This document shows positions 18,737 through 27,305 of a stretch of 51,269 nt of DNA, in pieces. The stretch covers positions 1 through 51,269 of the forward strand of contig JAFGFF010000052.1 of the NCBI GenBank assembly GCA_016931075.1, read 5' to 3'. The translations under genes were made by a program, and so were the position numbers. The DNA comes from Pirellulales bacterium. Its GTDB lineage: Bacteria > Planctomycetota > Planctomycetia > Pirellulales > Thermoguttaceae. The notes under the pieces were generated by a model, which was not told the DNA's origin, ran no database searches, and saw only the letters and a program-made list of their open reading frames with translations. Numbering within the stretch: position 1 is the stretch's first letter; each line of letters starts with the position of its first letter.

Positions 18737-18766
18737 CAGTATAAGCCTTCGTGGGCCGATCGCTCA
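18737..18766 (-). promoter_or_regulatory. Promoter of the rpmJ-rpsM-rpsK-rpsD-rpoA-rplQ operon
   Basis: On the minus strand TTGAGC (18761-18766) and TATACT (18737-18742) are 18 bases apart, with 4/6 and 5/6 matches to sigma-70 consensus. The predicted start near 18730 gives a leader of about 34 bases to rpmJ. It lies in the 287-base spacer after map; the rest of that spacer has no gene, only an 11-base match (18931-18941) to the palindromic repeat flank. Confidence 0.65.
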
Positions 18767-18983
18767 AGCCCCGCCAGGCCCGATTTTTCCCACTCCCGAT
18801 GGGCCTGGCACCGGATCTCCCTAGCCCCTTGTGGCCACCTAGCGATTTCCCCCATCCCCCCCAACTTCACGGGTTGGCAAGGTTGAAAACCATATCATTC
18901 GTGCTCGGTCACGCTGGGCAACGGTTAAACCGGCCCTTCGGTATATCAGACCGCTCTCATCCGCTTGGCTGAATCTCACCCTC

Positions 18984-19760
18984 CTACGGTGCGGCGGTCA
19001 GGACCAGGGGCCCCGACTCGGTCAGGGCGATCGTATGCTCAAAATGGGCGCTCGGTTGCCCGTCCGCCGTCACTTGGGTCCAATGGTCGGCCGCCGTGCG
19101 GACCCGTTTGGTCCCCATGTTCACCATGGGTTCCACCGCCACGACCAGCCCGGGTACTAAACGAAAATCCCCACTCCGGCGGAGTTGGGGGCTGGCAAAA
19201 TTAGGAACCTGGGGCTCCTCGTGCATCTTCCGCCCGATCCCGTGGCCGACAAATGCTTCGACCACCGAGAACCCGGCATCCTTGACGAACTTCTCCATTT
19301 GGGCAGCCACCTCGCTCCAAAGCGAGCACTTGCCCATCTGCTCGATCGCCAGATCGAGCACTCCCTTGGTCACGTCCAAGAGCCGTTGAACCTCGCGATC
19401 GATCTGGCCGATCGGGTAGGTTGCTGCCGCATCGCCGCACCAGCCGGCCAACCGGCAACCGGTGTCCAGGCTCAAAATGTCTCCCTCTCGAAGCACTCGG
19501 TCGCCGGGAATGCCGTGGACGACCTCCTCATTCACCGACGTGCAAGTCACCGCCGGAAAAGGGACGTGGCCAGGCACTCCCTTAAAAAGTGGCTCTGCTC
19601 CCTTCTCTTCGAAAAAGGCCTCGATCACCGCGTCGATCTGTCCAGTAGTCACGCCAGGCTTCAGCAGCGAGGCCGCCCGTTGGTGCGCTTCCCAGACGAG
19701 CAATCCCGCCTCGCGCATCAGGCCAATCTCGCGAGCCGACCTCAACACCTGGACATCCAC
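18984..19760 (-). CDS. map: Methionine aminopeptidase, type I
   Basis: A 258-residue cytoplasmic enzyme that removes the initiator Met from new proteins. All five metal ligands are present: Asp99 (LSLDTG), Asp110 (CGDAAAT), His173 (VGHGIG), Glu210 (VAVEPMV) and Glu241 (FEHTIAL). I chose the GTG at 19760 because AAGGGGGG lies about 9 bases upstream; a GTG at 19793 would add 11 residues but has no ribosome site. It follows adk by 44 bases, the common secY-adk-map order. Confidence 0.94.
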   Translation of the reverse strand: MDVQVLRSAREIGLMREAGLLVWEAHQRAASLLKPGVTTGQIDAVIEAFFEEKGAEPLFKGVPGHVPFPAVTCTSVNEEVVHGIPGDRVLREGDILSLDTGCRLAGWCGDAAATYPIGQIDREVQRLLDVTKGVLDLAIEQMGKCSLWSEVAAQMEKFVKDAGFSVVEAFVGHGIGRKMHEEPQVPNFASPQLRRSGDFRLVPGLVVAVEPMVNMGTKRVRTAADHWTQVTADGQPSAHFEHTIALTESGPLVLTAAP

Positions 19761-19804
19761 GTCTGGGATCCCCCCTTCGTTTACGTCCCGCACCGTGGGT
19801 CGGT

Positions 19805-20365
19805 CTAGCTGGCCACCTCGTCCAGCACAATGACGGTCCGTTCGAAGATCTCCTCGATCGTTCCCAGCCCATCGATGGACTTCAGGAGGCCCTTCTTGCC
19901 GTAGTACTCCAGCAGCGGCCGGGTCTGTTCCCGGTAGGCGACCAGACGTTGTCTGATCACCTCGGGCGTGTCGTCGGCGCGGCCGCGGCCGGCCAGACGC
20001 GTGAACAGTTCGTCCTCGGGCACCTGGAGTTCGAGCACCACATCCAGCGGTGTTTTCTTTTCCGCGAGCATCTGGTCGAGCGCCTCGGCCTGGGCAATGG
20101 TCCGGGGGAAACCGTCCAACAGGTAACCGCCCTCGCAGTCAGGCTGGGCCAATCGCTCGGCGATGATCGCCACGATGATTTCGTCCGGCACGAGTTGTCC
20201 GCTGGACATGTACTCGTCGGCCTTCTTGCCTACTTCGGTCTTGGCGTCCCGCGCCGCCCGGAGCATGTCGCCGGTGGACAGGTGGGCCAATTTGTATTTT
20301 TCAATCAGGCGTTCCGCCTGGGTTCCTTTGCCGGCGCCTGGAGGGCCGATAAAAACCATCCGCAT
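19805..20365 (-). CDS. adk: Adenylate kinase, short-LID type
   Basis: A 186-residue enzyme that interconverts 2 ADP with ATP and AMP. The P-loop is GPPGAGKGT at 7-15; AMP-site elements LSTGDMLR and [15 protein letters not shown] are present. The LID is the short form ([16 protein letters not shown]) with no zinc cysteines, which explains the length below the usual 210-220. It begins 24 bases after secY and is probably cotranscribed with it. Confidence 0.96.
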   Translation of the reverse strand: MRMVFIGPPGAGKGTQAERLIEKYKLAHLSTGDMLRAARDAKTEVGKKADEYMSSGQLVPDEIIVAIIAERLAQPDCEGGYLLDGFPRTIAQAEALDQMLAEKKTPLDVVLELQVPEDELFTRLAGRGRADDTPEVIRQRLVAYREQTRPLLEYYGKKGLLKSIDGLGTIEEIFERTVIVLDEVAS

Positions 20366-20389
20366 GATGGAGTCCTTCCGCTGTAAAAA

Positions 20390-21736
20390 TCAGGAGCGTT
20401 CGAGCAGGCCTTTGTAGTTTCGCATGACCAGGTGACTGTCGATCTTCTGCACCAGGTCGAACGCGACGCTCACGGCAATGAGCAAGCCCGTGCCGCCGTA
20501 GAAGCTGGCGATACCGTAACTTATTTGGGCCGAACCGGCCACGACAGTCGGCAGAATGGCAACTACCGCGAGGAAGCCGGCCCCGACGTAAGTGATTCGC
20601 GTCATGACCTTTTCGAGATAGTCGGCTGTCCGTTTTCCCGGTCGGTAGCCTGGAATAAAGGTGCCGTAGTTTTTCAGATTGTCGGACATGTCCTTCGGGT
20701 TGAAGGTGATGGCCGTCCAGAAGTAGCAGAAGAAGTAGATCAGTACGATGTAGAGGAAGTTGTAGACGAAGCCTTCGCCTCGCGAGAACACCTCTTGATA
20801 GTCTTTCCAGAAGAGGCTGAAGTTGGCCAGCCAGCCAAAAATGACCGAGGGGAACAAGAGCAAGCTGCTGGCGAAGATGATCGGCATGACGCCGGCCTGA
20901 TTGACTCGCAGGGGAAGGAACTGACGGGTTCCGCCGTAGACGCGTCGGCCCCGCACATGTTTGGCGCTTTGTGTCGGGATGCGCCGCTGCCCTTGGGTGA
21001 TCAACACGACGCCCACAATCACGCCGACGAACAACACCGCCAGGATGAGGAGCTTCTCCACGCCCATCTGGCCGCCCAACTCGAAACCGTTTTCAAAGAT
21101 CGGCTTGAGAAGTTGGAACCCGGCGCTGGGCATCCGGGCGAGAATACCGGCCATGATCAAGAGGCTGATGCCGTTGCCGATGCCGTATTCGTCGATCTGT
21201 TCGCCCAGCCACATCAGGAAGGCCGTGCCGGCGGTCATCGTGATGACCGCCGTGATCCACCACCCCAGGGTTTGGCAATCGTCCCGGATGAGTGATTGTC
21301 CGCCGACCTCTTGACTAGCATAGATCCTGAGCATCATCCAGCTTTGCCCCAAACAGATCACGATCGTGGCATACCGCGTGTATTCATTGATCTTCTTCCG
21401 CCCGCTTTCGCCCTCCTTCTGGAGCCTCTCCAGAGGTCCCCAGACGCTACCCAAGAGCTGGAAGATAATGGAGGCCGAAATGTAGGGCATGATGCCCAGG
21501 CCGAAGATGGTCACGTTGGTCAGGTCGGTGGCGCTGAAGATGGCCATCTGCTCGAACAGCGCGCCGAGGGCCCCGCCCTCGCCCATCTGCTGCCGATACT
21601 CGTGCATTCGCGTGGCGTCGATAATGGGCAGCGGGATCTGCCAGCCGATCCGATAGATCGCCAGCATGAACAAGGTCAAGAGGATCTTGTTCCGAAGTTC
21701 AGGGATCGTGAAGATGACGCGAATCTTTTCCCACAT
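20390..21736 (-). CDS. secY: Preprotein translocase subunit SecY
   Basis: A 448-residue channel subunit of the Sec translocon with about ten membrane helices. The plug and early helices are seen at LTLFMLAIYRIGWQIPLP and GIMPYISASIIFQLLGSVW; the loop QRRIPTQSAKHVRGRR and the cytoplasmic YRPGKRTADYLEKV are typical. It is separated from rplO by 248 bases holding a palindromic repeat, unusual in the middle of the spc cluster. The partner SecE is encoded at 48723-49127. Confidence 0.96.
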   Translation of the reverse strand: MWEKIRVIFTIPELRNKILLTLFMLAIYRIGWQIPLPIIDATRMHEYRQQMGEGGALGALFEQMAIFSATDLTNVTIFGLGIMPYISASIIFQLLGSVWGPLERLQKEGESGRKKINEYTRYATIVICLGQSWMMLRIYASQEVGGQSLIRDDCQTLGWWITAVITMTAGTAFLMWLGEQIDEYGIGNGISLLIMAGILARMPSAGFQLLKPIFENGFELGGQMGVEKLLILAVLFVGVIVGVVLITQGQRRIPTQSAKHVRGRRVYGGTRQFLPLRVNQAGVMPIIFASSLLLFPSVIFGWLANFSLFWKDYQEVFSRGEGFVYNFLYIVLIYFFCYFWTAITFNPKDMSDNLKNYGTFIPGYRPGKRTADYLEKVMTRITYVGAGFLAVVAILPTVVAGSAQISYGIASFYGGTGLLIAVSVAFDLVQKIDSHLVMRNYKGLLERS

Positions 21737-21835
21737 CGTCGGATCCGTTGCTCATGGAGGTGTGGCTGTCCCGCGCGACAAGGCGACCCCGCCAGCCAAG
21801 CTCAACGGATCACGATGCCTTTGTCACGCCTGGAT

Positions 21836-21930
21836 TAACCGTTCACGGCCCACGGAAAAGGTGCCAGGCACCTTTTGCCGGAACGGCCCTTCGGGTGCTT
21901 CGCACAAAAGGTGCCTGGCACCTTTTCCGC
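21836..21930. repeat. Double palindromic repeat in the rplO-secY spacer, copy B
   Basis: Two 21-base cores, 21856-21876 and 21906-21926, are reverse complements of each other; each is a palindrome with arms AAAAGGTGCC and GGCACCTTTT around one central base. The second core with its left flank (21884-21930) matches window bases 1-47 with one difference. The left end 21836-21848 is the inverse of bases 51-63. Transcribed RNA would form two stable hairpins between rplO and secY. The U-rich arm end could also aid termination. Confidence 0.85.
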
Positions 21931-21984
21931 CCGGCCCTCCCACGCAACCGGCCGGACCGGCCGATCGTGCGGTGGGCCGCTTTC

Positions 21985-22500
21985 TCACGATCCCTTCGTG
22001 GCCGATGCCTTGCGGGTTGCGCTCTTTTGTTTGTTCTTCACAACCGGAGCGACCCCGGGCAGGACCACCGTCTCGCCACCGGCCTGCTGGATCTTCTCCA
22101 GCGCCGATTTGCTAAATCGGTGCGCCGAAATCTTCAGCTTCTTCGTCAGTTGGCCGTCGCCGAGCACCTTCAGTACGTCGTAGCGATGCTTGGCGAGGTT
22201 CTTCACCTTCAGGGTTTCGGGGGTCACCTCAGCGCCGTCCTCGAAGAGGTTCTCCAGGTCGCCGACGTTGACCGTGGCCACCGTCAGGGCCCAACGGTTG
22301 TTGAATCCGCGTTTCGGCACCCGCCGAACCAGCGGCATCTGGCCGCCTTCAAACGTCGGGTGGACGCTGTAGCCGGCCCGGGCGCCTTGGCCCTTGTGAC
22401 CGCGCCCGCAGGTCTTTCCGTGCCCCGATCCGGGCCCCCGACCGATACGTTTACGCTTCTTATTTTTCGTAATGCCGCGATGGACATCGTTGAGATTCAT
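21985..22500 (-). CDS. rplO: 50S ribosomal protein L15
   Basis: A 171-residue late-assembly large-subunit protein. Diagnostic are [37 protein letters not shown] and [20 protein letters not shown] Lys/Ala-rich tail ([17 protein letters not shown]) adds about 20 residues over many homologues. Its start overlaps the end of rpsE by four bases, so no room exists for rpmD (L30), which usually sits here. Confidence 0.96.
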   Translation of the reverse strand: MNLNDVHRGITKNKKRKRIGRGPGSGHGKTCGRGHKGQGARAGYSVHPTFEGGQMPLVRRVPKRGFNNRWALTVATVNVGDLENLFEDGAEVTPETLKVKNLAKHRYDVLKVLGDGQLTKKLKISAHRFSKSALEKIQQAGGETVVLPGVAPVVKNKQKSATRKASATKGS

Positions 22501-22982
22501 GACAGCGAGACTCCTCGCAGCCGCTCTACTTCACTCTGCGAGCGTAGGTTTTGCAGCGCTTCGATGGTGGCTTTGACCAGATTGACCGAGTTGCTCGAGC
22601 CGAAGCTCTTGGTCAGGATGTCGTTGATTCCGCAGGCTTCGCACACGGCGCGAACCGCCGCGCCGGCGATGATTCCCGTACCCGGCCTGGCCGGAACGAG
22701 CACCACGTGGGCGGCGCCGAAGCGCCCTTGGACTTCGTGCGGAATCGAGGATCCCTGCATGGGGACGGGAACCATCGATCGGGCGCCGTCCTTGACGGCC
22801 TTGTCGACGGCCGGCGGGACCTCGTTGGCCTTGCCGTAGCCCCAGCCCACCTTGCCGTGGCCGTCGCCGATGACGACCAGGGCGGCGAAGCTGAAACGCC
22901 GTCCGCCTTTGACCACGGCGGCACACCGTCGGATCTTGACGACCTTTTCGATCAGTTCCCCTTTTTGTGAATCTTCAGCCAT
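22497..22982 (-). CDS. rpsE: 30S ribosomal protein S5
   Basis: A 161-residue small-subunit protein near the mRNA entry and the decoding site, important for accuracy. The double-stranded RNA-binding N-domain is seen at [21 protein letters not shown], and the C-domain at [23 protein letters not shown] and [15 protein letters not shown]. It follows rplR by 60 bases and is coupled to rplO by ATGA overlap. Confidence 0.96.
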   Translation of the reverse strand: MAEDSQKGELIEKVVKIRRCAAVVKGGRRFSFAALVVIGDGHGKVGWGYGKANEVPPAVDKAVKDGARSMVPVPMQGSSIPHEVQGRFGAAHVVLVPARPGTGIIAGAAVRAVCEACGINDILTKSFGSSNSVNLVKATIEALQNLRSQSEVERLRGVSLS

Positions 22983-23019
22983 GGGTACGCGTGTTGGCTA
23001 GAGGATGTTGGCGGATGGA

Positions 23020-23034
23020 CCGGGCAGCGCCCGG
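23020..23034. other. Hairpin in the rplR-rpsE spacer
   Basis: CCGGGC and GCCCGG form a perfect 6-bp stem with a 3-base loop, midway between the rplR stop and the rpsE start. No U-tract follows on the transcribed strand, so a processing or pausing element is more likely than a terminator. Confidence 0.45.
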
Positions 23035-23042
23035 ACTGGCGG

Positions 23043-23537
23043 CTATTTCTTCTTCGCGGAGGCCTTTGGTTTCTTTTCGCCGGCTGGTTTCTTTTCAGAG
23101 GCCTTCTTGCCGGCGTCCCCCTTCTTGGCCTTGGGCTTCTCTTGTTTGACAGCCTCGGGAGCCTTGGCCCCGAGGTCGAGTCCAGCGTCGCGGGCCGCGT
23201 CGGCCAAGGCGGCCACCCGGCCGTGATACTTATATTCGCGGCGATCGAAGGCGACCTGCTTCACGCCCGCCTCGAGGGCCCGTTGGGCAATCACCTGACC
23301 GACGGCCTGGGCCGCTTCGACGTTGCCCCCGTGGGCAAGCTTCTCGCGAAGCTCTTTTTCCAGGCTGCTGGCCGTGGCGAGGGTCCGCCCTTGGGCGTCG
23401 TCGATCACCTGGGCGTAAACATGCCGAAGGCTGCGGAAGACGGCCAACCGGGGGCGGGTCGTGTTCCGCTTGATCCGGTTGCGGACTCGCCATCCGCGGC
23501 GTTTGCGTTGCTTGCCGATAGTTTTCTCGTGTTTCAC
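23043..23537 (-). CDS. rplR: 50S ribosomal protein L18 with long basic tail
   Basis: L18 binds 5S rRNA in the central protuberance. The core, residues 1-125, shows [45 protein letters not shown] and [24 protein letters not shown]. The protein is 164 residues, about 45 longer than usual, because of a Lys/Ala/Pro/Glu-rich low-complexity tail ending KASAKKK. It lies between rplF and rpsE. Confidence 0.96.
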   Translation of the reverse strand: MKHEKTIGKQRKRRGWRVRNRIKRNTTRPRLAVFRSLRHVYAQVIDDAQGRTLATASSLEKELREKLAHGGNVEAAQAVGQVIAQRALEAGVKQVAFDRREYKYHGRVAALADAARDAGLDLGAKAPEAVKQEKPKAKKGDAGKKASEKKPAGEKKPKASAKKK

Positions 23538-23636
23538 GTTTCTCGTCTCGCTCGGTGGGCGAGCCTCGCCGCGGAACCGTCCCGATTCCGCCGGGCGACG
23601 ACCGGGTTGTCCCCTGCGCTACGCGCCCTGCCGTTC

Positions 23637-24182
23637 TTACTTCGTCATGGCCTTGCCCTGCTTGCGCCGCACCGCTTCGCCGTAGTAGCGGATTCCCTTC
23701 CCCTTATACGGCTCGGGCTTGCGCAGGGCTCGTGTCTCGGCGGCAAATTGGCCGACCAGTTGTTTGTCGATTCCCCGGACGATGATGTGTTGTTGATCAG
23801 GGCACGAAACCTGCAAACCCTCGGGAATCGGCTTGTGGAGTTCGTTGGCCAACCCGACGCGCAATTCCAGCCGGTTGTTCTGCACGGCCGCGATGTAGCC
23901 GACGCCGATCAGCTCCAGACGCCGCTCGTATCCTTCCGTCACGCCGACGACCATGTTGCGGATGAGCGCCCGGGTCAGTCCGTGCAACGCGCGGTTTTCC
24001 CGCTCGTCGTCCTGCCTGGTGCAGACGACTTGTTTCTTTTCTTCATCCAGCGTGACGGTGATCTCCGGCCGGTGCTCCCATTGGAGCTTGCCCAACGGAC
24101 CTTCCACGGTGACCGTTCGCTCGGCGATGGAGACCTTGACGCCGTTGGGCAGGTCGATCGGTTTCTTTCCAATCCGCGACAT
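23637..24182 (-). CDS. rplF: 50S ribosomal protein L6
   Basis: A 181-residue two-domain protein at the base of the L7/L12 stalk near the factor-binding site. The start MSRIGKKPIDLPNGVKVSI and the C-terminal block RKPEPYKGKGIRYYGEAVRRKQGKAM are diagnostic. Length is standard. It follows rpsH by 54 bases. Confidence 0.97.
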   Translation of the reverse strand: MSRIGKKPIDLPNGVKVSIAERTVTVEGPLGKLQWEHRPEITVTLDEEKKQVVCTRQDDERENRALHGLTRALIRNMVVGVTEGYERRLELIGVGYIAAVQNNRLELRVGLANELHKPIPEGLQVSCPDQQHIIVRGIDKQLVGQFAAETRALRKPEPYKGKGIRYYGEAVRRKQGKAMTK

Positions 24183-24236
24183 CGTGACTTCTCTCTTCGG
24201 GCGAGATTTCTCTTGCGTATCGAAAGCGGAGCCGGC

Positions 24237-24632
24237 CTACCAGATTTCGCAGAGCACTTCTCCGCCCAGCTTCCGCTGGCGTGCCTCGCGATCGCTGATG
24301 ACTCCGCGGCTGGTGCTAATGACGGTAATGCCCAGGCCTCCGAGGACCGGTTTGAGCTTCGCGGCGCCGCTGTAAACGCGTCGGCCGGGCCGGCTCACAC
24401 GGCGGACGTGCTGGATCACGCGTTCGCCGTTGGGGCCGTATTTCAGGTGCAAACGCAGGTGGTCCGACGGTTTGCCGGCCAACTCCTCCCAATCCCAGAT
24501 GTAGCCCTCGCGCTTGAGCACCTCGGCCAGACCTCGCTTGACCTTCGACATGGGAAGGTCGACATGAGGCTTTTCGACACGCACCGCGTTGCGGATACGG
24601 GTCAACATATCGGCGATGGGGTCAGTCATCAT
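24237..24632 (-). CDS. rpsH: 30S ribosomal protein S8
   Basis: A 131-residue primary 16S rRNA-binding protein. MTDPIADMLTRIRNA at the start and VISTSRGVISDREARQRKLGGEVLCEIW at the end are typical of the family. Two adjacent ATG codons compete; AAGGGA lies about 11 bases before the first. It follows rpsN by 16 bases. Confidence 0.97.
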   Translation of the reverse strand: MMTDPIADMLTRIRNAVRVEKPHVDLPMSKVKRGLAEVLKREGYIWDWEELAGKPSDHLRLHLKYGPNGERVIQHVRRVSRPGRRVYSGAAKLKPVLGGLGITVISTSRGVISDREARQRKLGGEVLCEIW

Positions 24633-24648
24633 GATAAATCGGGTCCCT

Positions 24649-24834
24649 TTACCAACTCGCCTTTTTCACGCCTGGAATCAATCCTTCATCCGCCAATTTG
24701 CGGAAACAGATCCGGCAAATTCCGAACTTCCGATAGACGGCCCGGGGCCGGCCACAGAGCCGACAACGCCTTTCGGCGCGGGTGGAAAACTTCGGCGTGC
24801 GGAGCGCCTTGGCGATCTTTGATTTGCTTGCCAT
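24649..24834 (-). CDS. rpsN: 30S ribosomal protein S14, zinc-binding short type
   Basis: A 61-residue S14 of the C+ type. Cys24 and Cys27 (CRLCGRP) with Cys40 and Cys43 (CRICFRKLA) form the zinc site, and the end [11 protein letters not shown] is diagnostic. It sits in the 30S head. Placement between rplE and rpsH is standard, with 14 bases after rplE. Confidence 0.97.
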   Translation of the reverse strand: MASKSKIAKALRTPKFSTRAERRCRLCGRPRAVYRKFGICRICFRKLADEGLIPGVKKASW

Positions 24835-24848
24835 CCCGCGTGGCTCCC

Positions 24849-25415
24849 TCAGTTCTTCGAGTCAGTCTGTCCGTCCGCCCGGAATGGCATGCCAAACCCT
24901 CGCAACAATTCTCGGGCTTCGTCATTGCTATCCGTGCTGGTGACGATCGTGACATTCATCCCTTGCGTTCGGGTGTATTTGTCCGGATTGAGTTCCGGGA
25001 AGACCAATTGCTCGGTCAGTCCCAGGCTGTAGTTGCCGCGACCGTCGAACGCCTTGGGGTTCAAGCCGCGGAAGTCGCGCACTCGAGGCAAGGCCAACGA
25101 GATCAGCCGGTCGAGAAACTCGTACATCCGCCGCCCTCGCAACGTCACCTTGCACCCGATCGCCATTTCCTCCCGAAGGCGGAAACCGGCGATCGATTTT
25201 CGCGCTTTAGTGATGATGGGCTGCTGGCCGGTGATCAAGCGCAGTGCGTCGACCGCTTCTTCCATGCACTTTTTGTCGTTCACAGCGGCGCCGACGCCCA
25301 TGTTCACCGAGATCTTCTTCAACCGCGGCAGCGAAAGCCGGTTCGTGCGACCCAGCGACTTGCTCAACGCGGGAAGGATCTCGTTTGTGTATCGATCTAG
25401 TAATCGAGGATTCAT
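24849..25415 (-). CDS. rplE: 50S ribosomal protein L5
   Basis: A 188-residue protein of the central protuberance that binds 5S rRNA and contacts P-site tRNA. Seen are [76 protein letters not shown] and the end [20 protein letters not shown]. Length is normal. It follows rplX by 27 bases. Confidence 0.97.
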   Translation of the reverse strand: MNPRLLDRYTNEILPALSKSLGRTNRLSLPRLKKISVNMGVGAAVNDKKCMEEAVDALRLITGQQPIITKARKSIAGFRLREEMAIGCKVTLRGRRMYEFLDRLISLALPRVRDFRGLNPKAFDGRGNYSLGLTEQLVFPELNPDKYTRTQGMNVTIVTSTDSNDEARELLRGFGMPFRADGQTDSKN

Positions 25416-25442
25416 CGTACGTCGCCGTCAAATGGGTTGGCG

Positions 25443-25790
25443 TTAGGATTTGGCGTATCGGGCTCGGGGCGGAGCAATCTGGCCGTTCTCGGCGCCGCAC
25501 TTCTTGCAGAAGCGCTCCTTGCTCCCGTCGGCCAAGTAACGCGCTCCAGTACGCGTCGCCGCGCCGCACTTCTGGCACACCAGGAGGATGTTGGACAATT
25601 GGATGGGAGCCTCGCGCGATAGACGCCCCCCCTGCGGGTTGCGCTGCGACTTGCGGACGTGCTTATAAACGCGGTTGACGCCCTCGACCGTCACTTTGCC
25701 GGTCACACGATCGACGTGGAGCACCTTGCCCCGGGCGCCCTGGTCGTCGCCGGTCGTCACTTCCACCATATCGTTGACTTTGATACGCAT
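25443..25790 (-). CDS. rplX: 50S ribosomal protein L24 with zinc-ribbon tail
   Basis: A 115-residue assembly initiator that binds 23S rRNA near the exit tunnel. The KOW core is [27 protein letters not shown], followed by VNRVYKHVRKSQRNPQGGRLSREAPI. Residues 72-102 carry CQKCG and CKKCG, a likely zinc ribbon found in some L24 proteins and lacking in E. coli. The ATG shares one base with the rplN stop (TGATG). Confidence 0.95.
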   Translation of the reverse strand: MRIKVNDMVEVTTGDDQGARGKVLHVDRVTGKVTVEGVNRVYKHVRKSQRNPQGGRLSREAPIQLSNILLVCQKCGAATRTGARYLADGSKERFCKKCGAENGQIAPPRARYAKS

Positions 25791-26158
25791 CAGACCACCT
25801 CGCTGGCGAGGCTGACGATCTTCATGAAGTTCCGCTCCCGCAGTTCGCGAGCCACGGCGCCGAAGATGCGCGTCCCCCGTGGATTCTTGTCGTTGTCGAT
25901 CACCACCGCCGCGTTGCTGTCGAATCGGACGTAACTGCCGTCGGAACGCCGGGTAGGCTGTTTGCACCGGACGATCACCGCGCGAACCACCGCCCCCTTT
26001 TTGAAGTCGCTGCCCGGGATCACGCTTTTGACGCTGCACACGACGATGTCGCCCACGCCGGCGAAACGCCGCCGCGATCCTCCCAACACCTTGATGCACA
26101 TCAACTCGCGGGCGCCGGTGTTGTCCGCCACGGCGAGCCTGGTCTGCATTTGAATCAT
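25790..26158 (-). CDS. rplN: 50S ribosomal protein L14
   Basis: A 122-residue intersubunit-bridge protein. [27 protein letters not shown] at the start, [32 protein letters not shown] in the middle and [28 protein letters not shown] at the end match the family exactly. It follows rpsQ by 112 bases and is coupled to rplX. Confidence 0.97.
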   Translation of the reverse strand: MIQMQTRLAVADNTGARELMCIKVLGGSRRRFAGVGDIVVCSVKSVIPGSDFKKGAVVRAVIVRCKQPTRRSDGSYVRFDSNAAVVIDNDKNPRGTRIFGAVARELRERNFMKIVSLASEVV

Positions 26159-26270
26159 GGTTCACACTCGTCTGGCGAGCACGGTCATGTGCTCGGGTTT
26201 TCGATCGCCGCGTCACTCGGGCGATTCTATCGTTGGGTCGGTCGTCCTTCCGGGTCCATTCGAAACCCGT

Positions 26271-26573
26271 CTAGTTTTCCTCACCCTCCGCCGCCTTGTC
26301 CGCCGCCCGCATCGCCGCCAAGTCGATAACCTGACCCTTGCTCACGACGCGAACCAACTCCCAACGCTTCATTTTCGAACGAGGCCGGCACTCGACGATC
26401 TCGACCGTATCGCCCAGGTGCGACTCGTCTTTCTCGTCATGCACGTAGCAGACCGTCCGCCGACGGAGATACTTGCCGTATCTCGGGTGCCGCACCAGCC
26501 GTGGGATCTCCACCCGCCGGGTCTTGGCCGTCTTGTCGCTGGTCACTACGCCTTGGGCAACATGCTTCGACAT
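26271..26573 (-). CDS. rpsQ: 30S ribosomal protein S17
   Basis: A 100-residue primary 16S rRNA-binding protein. GVVTSDKTAKTRRVEIPRLVRHPRYGKYLRRR and HDEKDESHLGDTVEIVECRPRSKMKRWELVRVV are typical. An alanine/glutamate-rich tail of about 18 residues follows the core. It comes 56 bases after rpmC. Confidence 0.96.
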   Translation of the reverse strand: MSKHVAQGVVTSDKTAKTRRVEIPRLVRHPRYGKYLRRRTVCYVHDEKDESHLGDTVEIVECRPRSKMKRWELVRVVSKGQVIDLAAMRAADKAAEGEEN

Positions 26574-26629
26574 CGTCTGGTTTCCTTCGTCGCCGGTCAG
26601 GTCGTTCCCCCGGAGGCATTCCCTCGTGT

Positions 26630-26845
26630 TTACGCTTGGCCGTTTGCCTGCGCCGCTCGGGCACGTTCGTTCTGGATGGTCTTGATGCGGGCGATCAGGC
26701 GACGGCCCTTGCGCAGTTCGCTCGGGGCGTCCAACCGCTCGGTTTGCGCCTGCAAACGCCGACGGAAGAACTGTTCCTGCGTCTCCTTGAGCGTCAGAGC
26801 CAACTGCTCGTCGCTCATCTCGCGGAGTTCTTTTGCCTTGGCCAT
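26630..26845 (-). CDS. rpmC: 50S ribosomal protein L29
   Basis: A 71-residue helical protein beside the exit tunnel, which contributes to the docking surface for SRP and trigger factor. MAKAKELREMSDEQLALTLKETQEQFFRRRLQ and the second helix LRKGRRLIARIKTIQNER are diagnostic. It follows rplP by 43 bases. Confidence 0.95.
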   Translation of the reverse strand: MAKAKELREMSDEQLALTLKETQEQFFRRRLQAQTERLDAPSELRKGRRLIARIKTIQNERARAAQANGQA

Positions 26846-26888
26846 GGTTATCTGATTCCCTTGTGCGTGGGCAACTCGTCTTGCGCGA

Positions 26889-27305
26889 CTACATCGGCCT
26901 CCGGCGAATCATCCGGACCCGAACGGGCATCTTGTGCGCCAGTCGGGCGAAACAGATCTTCGCCGCTTCTTCGGTGACCCCGCCAATTTCGTACAACACG
27001 GTTCCCGGCCGGACCACGGCGGCCCAAAAGTCGGGTTCCCCTTTTCCCTTTCCCATTCGGGTTTCCAGCGGGATCGAAGTGACCGACTTGTGCGGGAAGA
27101 CACGAATATACAATCGTCCCTCGGTGCGCAGGTACTGCTGGGCTGCAATACGACCGGCTTCGATCGTCGCAGCACTCACCCAGCCACCCTGGGTCGATTG
27201 CAGTCCGAAATCGCCAAATACGACGTGGTTACCCCGCGTCGCGTCACCTTTTATACGACCTCTTTGGCTTTTTCGGTGCTTTACCCGCTTGGGCATCAGC
27301 GCCAT
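26889..27305 (-). CDS. rplP: 50S ribosomal protein L16, overlapping rpsC by 62 bases
   Basis: A 138-residue protein at the A-site tRNA elbow. The family start is MALMPKRVKHRKSQRGRIKG; the core has GDFGLQSTQGGWVSAATIEAGRIA and GKGKGEPDFWAAVVRPGTVLYEIGGV. The ATG at 27305 has GAGG 9 bases upstream; a second ATG at 27296 is also possible. The first 62 bases lie inside rpsC in another frame, so the S3 tail and the conserved L16 N-terminus share DNA. Confidence 0.95.
   Translation of the reverse strand: MALMPKRVKHRKSQRGRIKGDATRGNHVVFGDFGLQSTQGGWVSAATIEAGRIAAQQYLRTEGRLYIRVFPHKSVTSIPLETRMGKGKGEPDFWAAVVRPGTVLYEIGGVTEEAAKICFARLAHKMPVRVRMIRRRPM

Noticed and set aside
23142-25400. 752-codon plus-strand open frame across rplR to rplE
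   Set aside because: It runs antisense through five real ribosomal genes and their spacers, and its protein shows no family motif.
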